This document shows, in pieces, positions 7,628-16,213 of a DNA stretch of 22,373 bases. Source of the stretch: a virus; IMG/VR virus record IMGVR_UViG_3300037247_000639, positions 1 through 22,373 of that record; one strand, 5' to 3'. A program made the position numbers and the translations under genes. Position 1 is the first letter of the stretch, and each line of letters starts with the position of its first letter. Below the pieces are notes generated by a model. The model did no database searches, was not told the origin of the DNA, and saw only the letters and a list, made by a program, of their open reading frames with translations.

Positions 7628-9057
7628 TGCAACGAGCACTTTGGTTTGGTTCATCTACTGGACTTGATACAACATTTGATCCTGCAAGGGTTCCTTATGA
7701 TCCTGAGGTGGGTGTAACACCAGCAAAGATTGCTGTTAATGTTGATATATCTAAGACTGGTAGAGTAAGTAGAAGAAAGGGATGGGAGAATACAGTTATA
7801 ACTGATGCTTGTCATAGTTTGTTTTGTGACGGAGGTGATGCATTTTTTGTAACTGGTGATGCACTTAAAATGCTTGCTCCTGATATGAGTGTAACTAATT
7901 TAAGAAATATAACTGTTAATGCTCCAGTGGGTTTTGAACAAATTGGATCAAGAACATTTTATACTAATGGAAGGGAGAATGGATTTATACTTAATGGAAA
8001 GTCATATGGATGGAATCAAGCAGTTCCTAATCAAAAAGACTCTACTATAATATATTCCCCTCCGCCTGTTGGTACATTACTTGGGTATTACAAAGGTAGA
8101 ATATATGTAGCCCAGCAACATATTGTTTGGTATAGTGAGGCTAATAATCTTAACACTTTTAACCTTAAAAAATATCTTGCATTTTCATCTTCTGTAACAA
8201 TGTTTAAAGGTGTATCAAACGGTGTATGGCTAGGTACAGAGAATCAAATACTATTTCTTAGAGGTGATTCACCTGATAACTTAGAGCAACAGAGGAAAGC
8301 ACTTACAGGTGTTATTCCAGGATCTGATACTTATGTAGACTGCACATCAATTCCTGGTCTTGCTGATGAATATGGTCAGCAGGTTAATGGTGTTGGAGTA
8401 TTATTCTGTACACCCAAAGGAATTTATATCGGAACAGAAAGTGGTAAGTTAATGCAGTTGTCTAAAGGTAAACTTACTATTCCTAAATCCTTAATGGGTG
8501 CCGGTGTTTGTATAGGTAATAGGTACATTGCATCACTTGGGGATAGTTTATATACTAATAGATTAGCCATTTGTCAGCAGGTTATTACACCTGCAATTTC
8601 GCAGTATAAAAATTATTCGTTTAACTCCTTTGCTGTTATTGGTGAGAACACGTATGGAGCTAATACGAATGGTATCTTTAAGTTAGACATGGCAGATAAT
8701 GATGTATCCTCAACTACTTCCATTGCTGTAATAGAAGCTCACTATGAATCTGTATTAACTGATTTTGGTATAAAAGCAGAGAAGAGAGTACGAAAGTGTA
8801 ATGGAACACTTGAGGCTAACGGAGAACTTAGATTCTCCTTTAAATCAAATGAAGCACATGAAATTGTGCAACATACTGTTCCTGCTTCTACTGATAATCA
8901 ACAACACTCAGTGGAAATTCCTGTAGGAAGAAGTATTAAGGGAAGGTTTTATAACTTTACAATTCAGAATATAAACGGCGCTGATTTCAGTGTTGATAAT
9001 TTAGAAGCTTTTATAGATGTACTTTCACGAAAACCAGAAAAAAGAGGGAGTAATTAA
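7627..9057 (+). CDS. Beta-propeller tail hub / DNA stabilisation protein (P22 gp10-like)
   Basis: Proteins of this group assemble under the adaptor and close or extend the portal channel. The 476-residue chain is almost all beta. It opens with an N-rich strand region in which ISKTGRVSRRKGW fits the common N-x-x-x-x-x-G-x-x-x-RRG-W opening. Repeated blade-like strands follow. The most family-like part is about 157-218: GRIYVAQQHIVWYSEANN, then NGVWLGTENQILFLRGDSPDN. These read like propeller blades of gp10-type hub proteins. The gene begins inside the adaptor stop codon with GGAG at 7616-7619. The order portal, scaffold, coat, adaptor, hub matches P22. The call is based on recalled pattern and synteny; a structure prediction would confirm the propeller. 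Confidence 0.62.
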   Translation: MQRALWFGSSTGLDTTFDPARVPYDPEVGVTPAKIAVNVDISKTGRVSRRKGWENTVITDACHSLFCDGGDAFFVTGDALKMLAPDMSVTNLRNITVNAPVGFEQIGSRTFYTNGRENGFILNGKSYGWNQAVPNQKDSTIIYSPPPVGTLLGYYKGRIYVAQQHIVWYSEANNLNTFNLKKYLAFSSSVTMFKGVSNGVWLGTENQILFLRGDSPDNLEQQRKALTGVIPGSDTYVDCTSIPGLADEYGQQVNGVGVLFCTPKGIYIGTESGKLMQLSKGKLTIPKSLMGAGVCIGNRYIASLGDSLYTNRLAICQQVITPAISQYKNYSFNSFAVIGENTYGANTNGIFKLDMADNDVSSTTSIAVIEAHYESVLTDFGIKAEKRVRKCNGTLEANGELRFSFKSNEAHEIVQHTVPASTDNQQHSVEIPVGRSIKGRFYNFTIQNINGADFSVDNLEAFIDVLSRKPEKRGSN

Positions 9058-9059
9058 TT

Positions 9060-9815
9060 ATGACTATCAGGTATTCTACTGGCCTAAGAGATAAAATACA
9101 AGGCTTAAAAGGAGAAGTAAAGGGTGCTGTAATTGGTGCTGGATTAACATTTGTTGATGGTGGTGGAAGTGCAGATACTATTACTGATGGTGGTACAGGG
9201 TTTATCACACAGGACTTTGCTCCAGGTGATATATTGTTTTGTCTTGGTGCTACTACTGGAGCTAATGATACTGATATCACAGGTGTTGTTATTGCAGGTG
9301 TTGTAGCAGGAACACTTACTATTCCAACAGGTTCTGTTGATACTGGTGAGTCTGGCGCAGCTGGTACAGTAATTGCTTGCGCCAAAGGTGGGTCGTTAAA
9401 GGATGTACTTAAAGATGGTGTTATGTATGTCTATTCAGGTTCACAGCCAGGTGATCCAGATGATGCTGTTTCAAGTACTTTGCTAATGACTATTACACAG
9501 GATTCACTTACCTTTACAGCAGCTGCTTTTGATAACGGTCTTGAGTTTGAAGACGATCCTCTTGACGGGGTGATTGAAAAAGCATCTGGAGAAGTTTGGT
9601 CTGGTGTATGTACCACTGCTGGACAAGCTGGTTGGTTTATGATCTGCGGTAATGCAACTGATGCAAGGGGCTCAAGTTCTACACTACCACGTATGACTGG
9701 CTCAATTGGAACTGCTAATGCAGATGCTATTATGCCAAGTACTACTCTTACTGTTGGTAAGACTTATACACTTGATTCTTTTGCCTTAACACTACCTATG
9801 TTTTATGGTGCTTAA
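9060..9815 (+). CDS. Virion structural protein, tail or appendage component
   Basis: This 251-residue protein has no signal peptide or membrane segment. Two parts can be seen. The N-terminal third (about 1-110) is Gly/Ala/Thr-rich with strands. The C-terminal part starts with a LKDVLKDGVMYVYSGSQPGDPDDAVSSTLLMTIT stretch (about 113-146), continues with a beta core and has W-x-x-x-C-T-x-x-GQAGWFMICG near 180-198. I recall this pattern (iysGsqP..aD.a..gtlL..it, then tgtAgwfr) from uncharacterised virion proteins next to podovirus tail genes. It is therefore a structural protein of unknown role. It lies two bases after the hub gene and is followed by a hairpin with a T-run. Confidence 0.6.
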   Translation: MTIRYSTGLRDKIQGLKGEVKGAVIGAGLTFVDGGGSADTITDGGTGFITQDFAPGDILFCLGATTGANDTDITGVVIAGVVAGTLTIPTGSVDTGESGAAGTVIACAKGGSLKDVLKDGVMYVYSGSQPGDPDDAVSSTLLMTITQDSLTFTAAAFDNGLEFEDDPLDGVIEKASGEVWSGVCTTAGQAGWFMICGNATDARGSSSTLPRMTGSIGTANADAIMPSTTLTVGKTYTLDSFALTLPMFYGA

Positions 9816-9825
9816 TAATTACAAT

Positions 9826-9855
9826 GTGTCGTAGGTAATACTTCGGCACTTTTTT
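9826..9855 (+). terminator. Rho-independent-type terminator hairpin inside the virion operon
   Basis: GTGTCG (9826-9831) pairs with CGGCAC (9844-9849), including one G-U pair. The stem continues inward with AGG/CTT around a small loop. Six T residues follow (9850-9855). It sits in the 53-base gap between two + strand genes, and the ribosome binding site of the next gene begins right after the T-run. No promoter can fit between it and the next start, so it must be leaky, antiterminated or an expression step-down element. Confidence 0.62.
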
Positions 9856-9868
9856 AAAGAGGTAAGTT

Positions 9869-10846
9869 ATGGCTGATAATTATGTAACAGTCGCAGGAGC
9901 AGGTGCAAAAACTGGAGTTGATTGGGATAATGCTTTTGGTATGGCAGAGTTTATATCTGACGTGGCGAGTGCAGCAGCTGGTGATTTCTACTATGTTATG
10001 GAGGGTACATATACCCATGCAAGTAATATTTCCTGTTCCTTAGGTGTGTATAATAATAGACTGTTTTTAGTTGGTGTGAAATCAGGGACAACAGCAGAAC
10101 CTCCAACTGCTTCTGACTTTGCAACGGGTACAGCAAGACCGTATTTTACAGCGACTGGCTATAACGTAACTTTTGGTGCATACTGGAAGATGTTTAATAT
10201 TAGGATTCAAAATGATATATCAGCATCTTGCTACATTGGCGAGGGTAGTGTCTTAAGGAATAGTTCTGTTATAAGCGTTGGTGAATCAAATTTTTACCAT
10301 GCGGTTCAGTTAACTGGTCCAAATACAATTATTATAGATTGCCACCTTGAAGCCCTTGGACAAGCAGTTAGAAGTGACGACAATACTACTGATTATTGCA
10401 TGTTTATAGCTTCATACTTTAAAGGTGAAAAGGGAATAGTTGCTGGCGGTATGATAGATTACCAAATAGTTATGAACTGTATCTTTGATTCAATTACATT
10501 AGCCGCAATTGATGTAGCTTGGGGAAATGGGCTAAGAGCTATAGGTAATACTTTTTATGCCTGTGGAACTGGTATCGCAGGAACTACTGCCCACAGTCTT
10601 GTCATTATGAATAATATATTCAGTGACTGTACTGATGGAATGAAATTCACATCCACACTTTCTCAGCAAGTTGTCGATTATAATAATTACTATAATAATG
10701 GTACAGATGTGACAGGAATAGTAAAAGGGACAAATGCTTTAGCTGTTAATCCGCAGTTTACAGATGCAGCGGGAGGTGATTTTTCACTTAATGCTGCATC
10801 TGCATTAATAGGAGCAGGATTTGGAATCCAATTAGGAGTTAGCTAA
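9869..10846 (+). CDS. Right-handed beta-helix protein, likely tail spike or fibre
   Basis: The 325-residue protein has the look of a right-handed parallel beta-helix: short, regularly spaced strands with Asn/Cys/Ile ladders (IIIDCHLEALGQAV, NCIFDSITLAAIDVAWGNGLRAIGNTFYACGTGI, IMNNIFSDCTDGM, VVDYNNYYNNG). It ends in a NPQFTDAAGGDFSLNAASALIGAGFG tail, which I know from many pectate-lyase-like coil proteins. Such folds form phage tail spikes that bind or cut surface polysaccharide. I cannot place a catalytic residue, so enzymatic activity is not claimed. There is no obvious N-terminal virion-anchoring domain; the helix seems to start within about 60 residues. It follows the hairpin at 9826-9855 and overlaps the next start by one base (TAATG). 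The beta-helix is fairly sure; the receptor role is inferred. Confidence 0.65.
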   Translation: MADNYVTVAGAGAKTGVDWDNAFGMAEFISDVASAAAGDFYYVMEGTYTHASNISCSLGVYNNRLFLVGVKSGTTAEPPTASDFATGTARPYFTATGYNVTFGAYWKMFNIRIQNDISASCYIGEGSVLRNSSVISVGESNFYHAVQLTGPNTIIIDCHLEALGQAVRSDDNTTDYCMFIASYFKGEKGIVAGGMIDYQIVMNCIFDSITLAAIDVAWGNGLRAIGNTFYACGTGIAGTTAHSLVIMNNIFSDCTDGMKFTSTLSQQVVDYNNYYNNGTDVTGIVKGTNALAVNPQFTDAAGGDFSLNAASALIGAGFGIQLGVS

Positions 10847-11880
10847 TGTCTGCATCAATTCCAACCATAGGAGCATGGCAATCACAAGTAACTGTAGGAG
10901 CATGGCAAGCTTCAGAAGCACCCCTGTCTGTAAGTGATACTGTACCAGTAAATGAAAGTGTAGTAGTACAACTTTCTTACTATTCGATTTCAGTAGTGGA
11001 TAGTATAAGTATAACTACATCTACATCACTAGAAGGATTGGAAGAACCTATATTAAGTATAACTGTAGTTGATAATATAACTAGTACTGAGTTTACTGAT
11101 TTAAATCTTAACTGTGGTATTATAGTTAGTGATAGTATAGTTATTACTGATTCAGTAAGTATAATAAATGTTACTTATTTCGGTACAGATCTTCGCCCCG
11201 AGCATTACCCAAAACTTCCTACTGTATCATGTGAAGCTGCATTTAGAGAAACTATTTCTATTGGAGGTATTGCGCCAACAGTTTATGGAACAGGTTACTT
11301 TGGTTCTGCTGTTGAAAGTAAAGTGCCTACTCCATCTGCTGAAATAACACTAAAGGGCTTGTTTGATGGTTATATTGCTGTTGCTAGTAAGTTACCTACA
11401 GTAGAAGGCTTAGGAATCTTTGGTAGTATAATGGTAGGAAAGGCTCCTACTGTATCTTGCAATGCTGTTCTTTCTAATAAGGATATAATAGTTTCTGGTT
11501 ATGCTCCTACAGTATCTGCTGAAATAGAAATACCTAATAACTTTATAACCATATTAAGTCATGCACCATTTCCTTCCTTAAAAGCAACATTAACTATAGA
11601 TGGTTATATTACTGTAGCAGGAACAGTGCCAACAACTTATGGTGCCGTGGTAATAAGTGAAGCTATAACTATTGTTGTTATTGGAACTGCTCCTGTTGTT
11701 AAGGCAGAGTATAATAGTATACAAGTAGGTAGTAGTTCTATGCTTATAAGTGGAACTGCTCCTGTTGTAGCCATTTATCAACCTACTGGTGAAGAAGACC
11801 CAGGTGGGATTAGTTTGTCAGAGGAAGATAGATTTGCTGATATAACTCTTCAATATGACAGGTGGCCTGATGCAGTATAA
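10846..11880 (+). CDS. Repeat-built beta protein, probable tail appendage
   Basis: I do not recognise a named family. The N-terminus has a paired GAWQ motif (9-12 and 18-21). Four imperfect repeats around V-x-D-S/N-I-x-I-T follow (about residues 27-106). From about residue 124 to 310 there are ten copies of a 17-23-residue unit starting with (A/L/V)P(T/V)V: 124, 143, 160, 183, 200, 220, 240, 261, 282 and 305. Each unit is a strand, a short turn and a Gly-ended strand (such as IIVSG or ITVAG). This gives an elongated beta-solenoid or rod. The C-terminus is acidic (about 314-344) and the coding end overlaps the next gene. There is no signal peptide, so it is likely a virion rod or fibre shaft, by position among tail genes. 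Confidence 0.6.
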   Translation: MSASIPTIGAWQSQVTVGAWQASEAPLSVSDTVPVNESVVVQLSYYSISVVDSISITTSTSLEGLEEPILSITVVDNITSTEFTDLNLNCGIIVSDSIVITDSVSIINVTYFGTDLRPEHYPKLPTVSCEAAFRETISIGGIAPTVYGTGYFGSAVESKVPTPSAEITLKGLFDGYIAVASKLPTVEGLGIFGSIMVGKAPTVSCNAVLSNKDIIVSGYAPTVSAEIEIPNNFITILSHAPFPSLKATLTIDGYITVAGTVPTTYGAVVISEAITIVVIGTAPVVKAEYNSIQVGSSSMLISGTAPVVAIYQPTGEEDPGGISLSEEDRFADITLQYDRWPDAV

Positions 11881-13663
11881 AGGAACTAAAGTTGTATTGC
11901 GTGACGGACTTGAGCTTACTAAGCAAGTACAACAAGATATAGTTATAGCATGGCAGCAGCTACAAAATTTACACAGGACACAACCTGGTAAGCAGTATAA
12001 ATGCATGGTTAGTGGTAAAGGATGGAAGATAAGTAGTTTAGATGGTAGGGATAAAATTGAAATACTTGGATATAAACAGGAAGAAAAGAAGGAAGAAAAA
12101 GAGCTTATTAAACTTAAAACTGTGTATGAATTTATTCCAGGTATATGTATGATAAATGGAGATAACCCAGAGCGGCATTATGCTTATAATGATATCAGTA
12201 CATATGAAATATCTGTATGCATAACACAAACTTGGCAGGGAAGAAAATGTCTTACAGGGGAAACTGCTGCGGTAGAAACACCTGGAGATAAGTGGCCTGA
12301 CGTACCCGGCTTTGATGTATTAGGACTGATTGAATTTGGAACATCTGATCCGAATATATACTTTCCCTTGGATGAGTGGCATGATGGTGAAGAGTCAGAA
12401 TCTGATAATGAATTTAATCCACTTCCATATCAAGGTTATTCTCTTGATCTCGGAGCACTAGATTATGGTTACTTTATGATGAAGGCTGTTGACGGGACTA
12501 TAAATCTTACACATACTTTTTTATCTGACTGCTTTCAGAATCAAGTTGATTATACAGATGCTTATATTTTAGAAGTTGAGGCAGAACCGGATAAACAATT
12601 CTTAGGACGATTTCATAACAGTGATGGTGCATGTAATGCAGAAGATGAAGATGGTTGCTGCACTGATGAAACTAATAATAGTAATTGGTTGTTAAGTGGA
12701 ACTTGCTCTGCAGGGCATTTACTTTTTGAGATTGAAATAATGCAGTTAGTTACTCAAGCTACTTATGATCCAACTTGGGCATCTGGTTTTTGTTTTGGTT
12801 ATGACAACGCACTTACATGTGACATGGCAGTAAGTACATTTGTAGATACAACAATGGGTAATACACAGAATAGATTAGTAACTGATGAATATTCATTCCT
12901 TGTTCAAATGGAAACATCCGGTCTTGCTGATAGAGCAGCAGGTGAGATAGTTTCTCCTGGTGCAGTATACGAATCAAGGAGTACAAAAAATTATACCTTA
13001 GCTTCTGTGTGTGATGAAAAGCAAAAGGACACATATAGAAACTATGATTTTTTTCCCTTTGTTTGGGAATTAGCTGGGGCGTATATACAGGATAGTGATG
13101 TAGGTAGTCAGGGAATCTTACAAGATAAGTATTTAATGTTATACATACAAGATACAAATGACATACTTTATCAAGAACATACAGATGATGAATGGCATCT
13201 TACTCCACACCCTACTTATAAAGCAGGTGGAGTATATGAGCATGGAACTCCAGGTTCTATAAGTGGAAGTTGGGATGCAGATTCATACATGATTTTATAT
13301 GCTGATGTAAATGGTACAAAGGTAGAAATAGATCGAGTTGACACTAACACATACCCTGGATATATTACAGTTACTGATTCACATATAGTAACAGTTCTTG
13401 GAAGTGTTTATTATATGTATGCTTATGTGATAACACAGAATACAGATAAGAATAATGTTATAAAGGTAAAGTATGGTTACTTTAAAGATACTGCTGAGAA
13501 TCATGTACGATCACCAGTATTTACACCCTCCGGTCTTACAGATAGTGGTGGTAGAATAACTTGTCATCATAATGTTTTTGGTAGTGAGAATTTTGACACA
13601 CCTCTGTACGGTATAGGTAAGTGTGCAGGATTTCTTACTAAAAAAGTTAAGGAGTATATATGA
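11870..13663 (+). CDS. Large cysteine-rich virion-region protein, unrecognised
   Basis: I do not recognise this 597-residue protein. The frame also has an ATG at 11855, but that lacks a ribosome binding site. The ATG at 11870 follows AGGTGG (11860-11865), so I prefer it; the overlap with the preceding gene is then 11 bases. The N-terminal 90 residues are mixed and include a Lys/Glu-rich linker (about 69-84). The rest is beta-rich and Asp/Tyr-rich, with no membrane segment. It contains about 14 cysteines, including a cluster CNAEDEDGCC near residues 255-264, which is unusual for a phage structural protein. It has no signal peptide. Its stop overlaps an ATG of a 19-codon mini-frame (ATGA at 13660-13663). 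Position suggests a tail or host-contact component; function unknown. Confidence 0.62.
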   Translation: MQYKGTKVVLRDGLELTKQVQQDIVIAWQQLQNLHRTQPGKQYKCMVSGKGWKISSLDGRDKIEILGYKQEEKKEEKELIKLKTVYEFIPGICMINGDNPERHYAYNDISTYEISVCITQTWQGRKCLTGETAAVETPGDKWPDVPGFDVLGLIEFGTSDPNIYFPLDEWHDGEESESDNEFNPLPYQGYSLDLGALDYGYFMMKAVDGTINLTHTFLSDCFQNQVDYTDAYILEVEAEPDKQFLGRFHNSDGACNAEDEDGCCTDETNNSNWLLSGTCSAGHLLFEIEIMQLVTQATYDPTWASGFCFGYDNALTCDMAVSTFVDTTMGNTQNRLVTDEYSFLVQMETSGLADRAAGEIVSPGAVYESRSTKNYTLASVCDEKQKDTYRNYDFFPFVWELAGAYIQDSDVGSQGILQDKYLMLYIQDTNDILYQEHTDDEWHLTPHPTYKAGGVYEHGTPGSISGSWDADSYMILYADVNGTKVEIDRVDTNTYPGYITVTDSHIVTVLGSVYYMYAYVITQNTDKNNVIKVKYGYFKDTAENHVRSPVFTPSGLTDSGGRITCHHNVFGSENFDTPLYGIGKCAGFLTKKVKEYI

Positions 13664-13719
13664 AACGTTACTGTACTAATGTAAAATACTTTGAAATACT
13701 TAGTGAGGAGGAAGACTAA
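13660..13719 (+). CDS. Possible 19-residue mini-gene between two virion genes
   Basis: A frame of 19 codons fills the space between two virion genes. Its ATG overlaps the upstream stop (ATGA) and is preceded by AAGGAG at 13648-13653, at a normal distance. Its TAA overlaps the downstream ATG (TAATG at 13717-13721). The Glu-Glu-Glu-Asp end is encoded by the GAGGAGGAAGAC that also contains the downstream ribosome binding site. It may be a translational relay or leader peptide rather than a functional protein. A chance origin cannot be excluded. Confidence 0.4.
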   Translation: MKRYCTNVKYFEILSEEED

Positions 13720-15656
13720 TGGCAACTTCACCAATTTCTCTAGGTTTAGCCACACCATCTGTTATTACTAACTTAGTTAGTGACCAAATAGAAGTAGCAT
13801 CTGATTGGGCAAATCTTTCGCTTACAAATGCAACAACTCATTTAAATACACTTGCGGGTTTAACATTTAATGTTAGTTATGAAGTACCCGAAATTGTATC
13901 TGTTACTGGACCATCTGTTAATCCTACAAAACCTGGGCCACCTGAGGTAGCAGATATTGAAATTGCTCCTGTTGCTTTTACATCTTTATTACCTGTTGTT
14001 CCTACCTTTGACTTAATTACTCATACCCCACCTGAGTATACTGAAAAAGATTATGGTATATCAATTCCAGCTGCTCCTACTGTTCTCTGGCCTTCATTCA
14101 CAAAGGAAGCACCGGTAACACCTGATAGACTTATACCTAATGTACCAGTTACTGAAATTCCTCCAGTTCCTACTATTGCAGATATTGTTATTCCTCCACC
14201 TCCTTCATATGACAGTCCTGAGTTTACAGCAGAGGTACCCATTGCTGATTTAACTCTTCCTACTGTATCATTTGATTGGGGAGAGTCTGTATATAATAGT
14301 GACTTAAAAACTAAACTTGGTGACCTGTTATATGACAATTTAGTAAGTGGTGGTTCTGGTCTTGATGAAACTACAGAGGCAGCTATTTACACTAGAGCAA
14401 CTGGAAGAATGGAGGAAGAAGAACAAAAACTTATTGACGAAGTATCTGATAATGTGGCACAAAGGGGATTTGATATTCCTCCTGGTGCTTTAATTACTCT
14501 TGCGATGGAAGCTGAGAATAAAATTTTACGTAGTAAAACTGATCTTAATAAGGATATTCTTATTCAGCAGTCAAATCTTGCTCAAGTAAATACACACTTC
14601 ATTATTACGCAGTCAGCTAATCTTGAAAATATATTAATAAGTTATCATAACAATGTACAGGCAAGGACGCTAGATGCTGCGAAATATACAATTGCTACAA
14701 CTGTTCAGATGCATCAATTAAAGCTTGAGAATTATAAAGCTAGACTTGATGCTTATCAAATACTTGCTCAGGTATATGGTATTAGAGTACAGGCTGAGAT
14801 TGCTAAAGCGGAGTTTTATAAAGCTCAAATTGAAGCAACTAAAGTATCTGTTGAAGTACAGAATTTATATCTTAAAGCTTACCTTGGTCAACTTGAAGGT
14901 GTAAAAGCAACTTTAGAAACATACAGATTACAAATGGAAGGTGCTCATCTTGCTGCAAGTATTGATAAATTAAAACTTGATGGTTATGCCACTGAAGTAA
15001 ATGCTTATGGTGTAAAAGTTACAGCAGCAACACAAAGATATGAAGGGTATAAAGCAGAACTTTCTGGTGAAAGTATAAAAGCTAGTATGCGTCAGATTGA
15101 TGTTAATTCTTTTTCAGCTCAATCATCTGCTTACCATGTTAAGAATCAAGCGGAAGTTGCCAGGAGTGAGACAATCTTAAATGGTGTAAGAATAGAAGCA
15201 GCTGTATATGAGCAAGCTATTAAAAAATATAATGCTGACGTAAGTAAGTCTGTATCAGAAGCAGAGGTTAAAGCACGTCTTGCTGGATTAGATGTTGCCG
15301 TGTATTCAGCTGAGGCAACTACTTATGTTAATGAACTTAATGCATCTGTTGATTTGTTTAGAGGCAGAATAGCAGAGATGCAAGTAAATTCAGACCTGTC
15401 TGTTAAATCCGCAGACCTTGCAATAAGAGCAGCTCTTGGTGAATATGAACTTGCAGTTGAAATAGCTAAAGGTGTATCCTCTGTATCTGGGCAATTGGCA
15501 GCAGCAGCAGCTGGCGCAGTGAATGCTTCTCTACACGCAAGTAGCTCTGAAAGTAGGGCTGATAATGTTGGTCGTAATACGTCTACTTCAAGTTCATACT
15601 CAGCGTCTGAATCAGATGCTTTTATTGAAGAACATATTTATTCATACTCTAATTAA
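13719..15656 (+). CDS. Pro-rich and long coiled-coil virion protein, possible ejection or fibre protein
   Basis: I do not recognise an established name. Residues about 50-185 are unusually proline-rich (many VPxxP-type turns). A transition region contains VAQRGFDIPPGAL (about 246-258), a motif I recall from uncharacterised proteins in podovirus tail regions. Residues about 260-600 are predicted to be almost continuous helix with repeated Y-K-A-x-(I/L/V)-x-A units, suggesting a long coiled-coil or helical bundle. The last 35 residues are Ser-rich. There is no signal peptide or clear membrane helix. It sits where P22 has its ejection proteins, after the tail genes and before the giant protein. 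It could be an inner virion (ejection) protein or a helical fibre. The ribosome binding site is a strong GAGGAGG at 13704-13710. Confidence 0.6.
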   Translation: MATSPISLGLATPSVITNLVSDQIEVASDWANLSLTNATTHLNTLAGLTFNVSYEVPEIVSVTGPSVNPTKPGPPEVADIEIAPVAFTSLLPVVPTFDLITHTPPEYTEKDYGISIPAAPTVLWPSFTKEAPVTPDRLIPNVPVTEIPPVPTIADIVIPPPPSYDSPEFTAEVPIADLTLPTVSFDWGESVYNSDLKTKLGDLLYDNLVSGGSGLDETTEAAIYTRATGRMEEEEQKLIDEVSDNVAQRGFDIPPGALITLAMEAENKILRSKTDLNKDILIQQSNLAQVNTHFIITQSANLENILISYHNNVQARTLDAAKYTIATTVQMHQLKLENYKARLDAYQILAQVYGIRVQAEIAKAEFYKAQIEATKVSVEVQNLYLKAYLGQLEGVKATLETYRLQMEGAHLAASIDKLKLDGYATEVNAYGVKVTAATQRYEGYKAELSGESIKASMRQIDVNSFSAQSSAYHVKNQAEVARSETILNGVRIEAAVYEQAIKKYNADVSKSVSEAEVKARLAGLDVAVYSAEATTYVNELNASVDLFRGRIAEMQVNSDLSVKSADLAIRAALGEYELAVEIAKGVSSVSGQLAAAAAGAVNASLHASSSESRADNVGRNTSTSSSYSASESDAFIEEHIYSYSN

Positions 15657-15667
15657 GGAGAGTTATA

Positions 15668-16204
15668 ATGGCTAGAGGAGATAGAGCAGGAATAGTAAGT
15701 CTTATATCAACTGATCTGGAAAGAAAGGCTGAGCAGAAGAAACGTAATACTGCAGCTGATATACTGAAGACAAAATTGAACATAGGTGGTAGGAGAGATG
15801 TTGCTACTATACAGCAAGCAGGTGCCTCAGCGAGAGAAGACGTTAGTCAGACTGGTGCTACTTTCAGGCAGAATATTGCAGTGGCTGGTGATAAAGCTGT
15901 ACAGGCAATGCGTGGTAGGTCAGCAATAAATGTACAAACTTTACGGGGTAGTCAAGCAGTAAGTTTACAAGACTTAAGGGGAGAACAAGACACAGGAATA
16001 CAAAAATTACAGGGTAAGCAGAAAAGGAGTTTACTCAGTGAGGGAGCAAGGCTTAGTGAAAATGCTGCTGCATCAGAATTTAGTAGGAAGTCGTCAGCAA
16101 CAAAAGCAATTCTTGCTACTATTCCTGTTATTGATTCAGGAGAATTTACATTTGATTCTAAGAAAAAGAAAGAAGAAGATAGTCAGCGTCTACTAGTACC
16201 TTAA
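15668..16204 (+). CDS. Small basic helical protein, likely virion or ejection component
   Basis: This 178-residue protein is mostly helical and charged. It has several short units resembling (L/I)-R/Q-G-x-Q-x-x-(S/G)-(L/I)-Q-x-L (about 92-120), so the middle is repetitive, probably a coiled coil. The C-terminal tail carries KKKKEEDSQR. There is no signal or membrane segment and I know no family for it. It starts 12 bases after the preceding gene with a GGAG ribosome binding site. It ends 9 bases before an inverted dyad repeat that precedes the giant gene. Together with its neighbours it occupies the place of the P22 gp7/gp20/gp16 ejection genes. That role is inferred from position and composition. 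Confidence 0.58.
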   Translation: MARGDRAGIVSLISTDLERKAEQKKRNTAADILKTKLNIGGRRDVATIQQAGASAREDVSQTGATFRQNIAVAGDKAVQAMRGRSAINVQTLRGSQAVSLQDLRGEQDTGIQKLQGKQKRSLLSEGARLSENAAASEFSRKSSATKAILATIPVIDSGEFTFDSKKKKEEDSQRLLVP

Positions 16205-16213
16205 ATATAACTA

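Noticed and set aside
10003-10016. GGGTAC-like palindrome resembling the core of the dyad family
   Set aside because: It lies inside the beta-helix gene, lacks the AGAAT/ATTCT arms and is explained by the codons.
14232-14245. GTACCCATT segment matching half of the dyad repeat
   Set aside because: It is nine matching bases within coding sequence without the second arm; probably chance.
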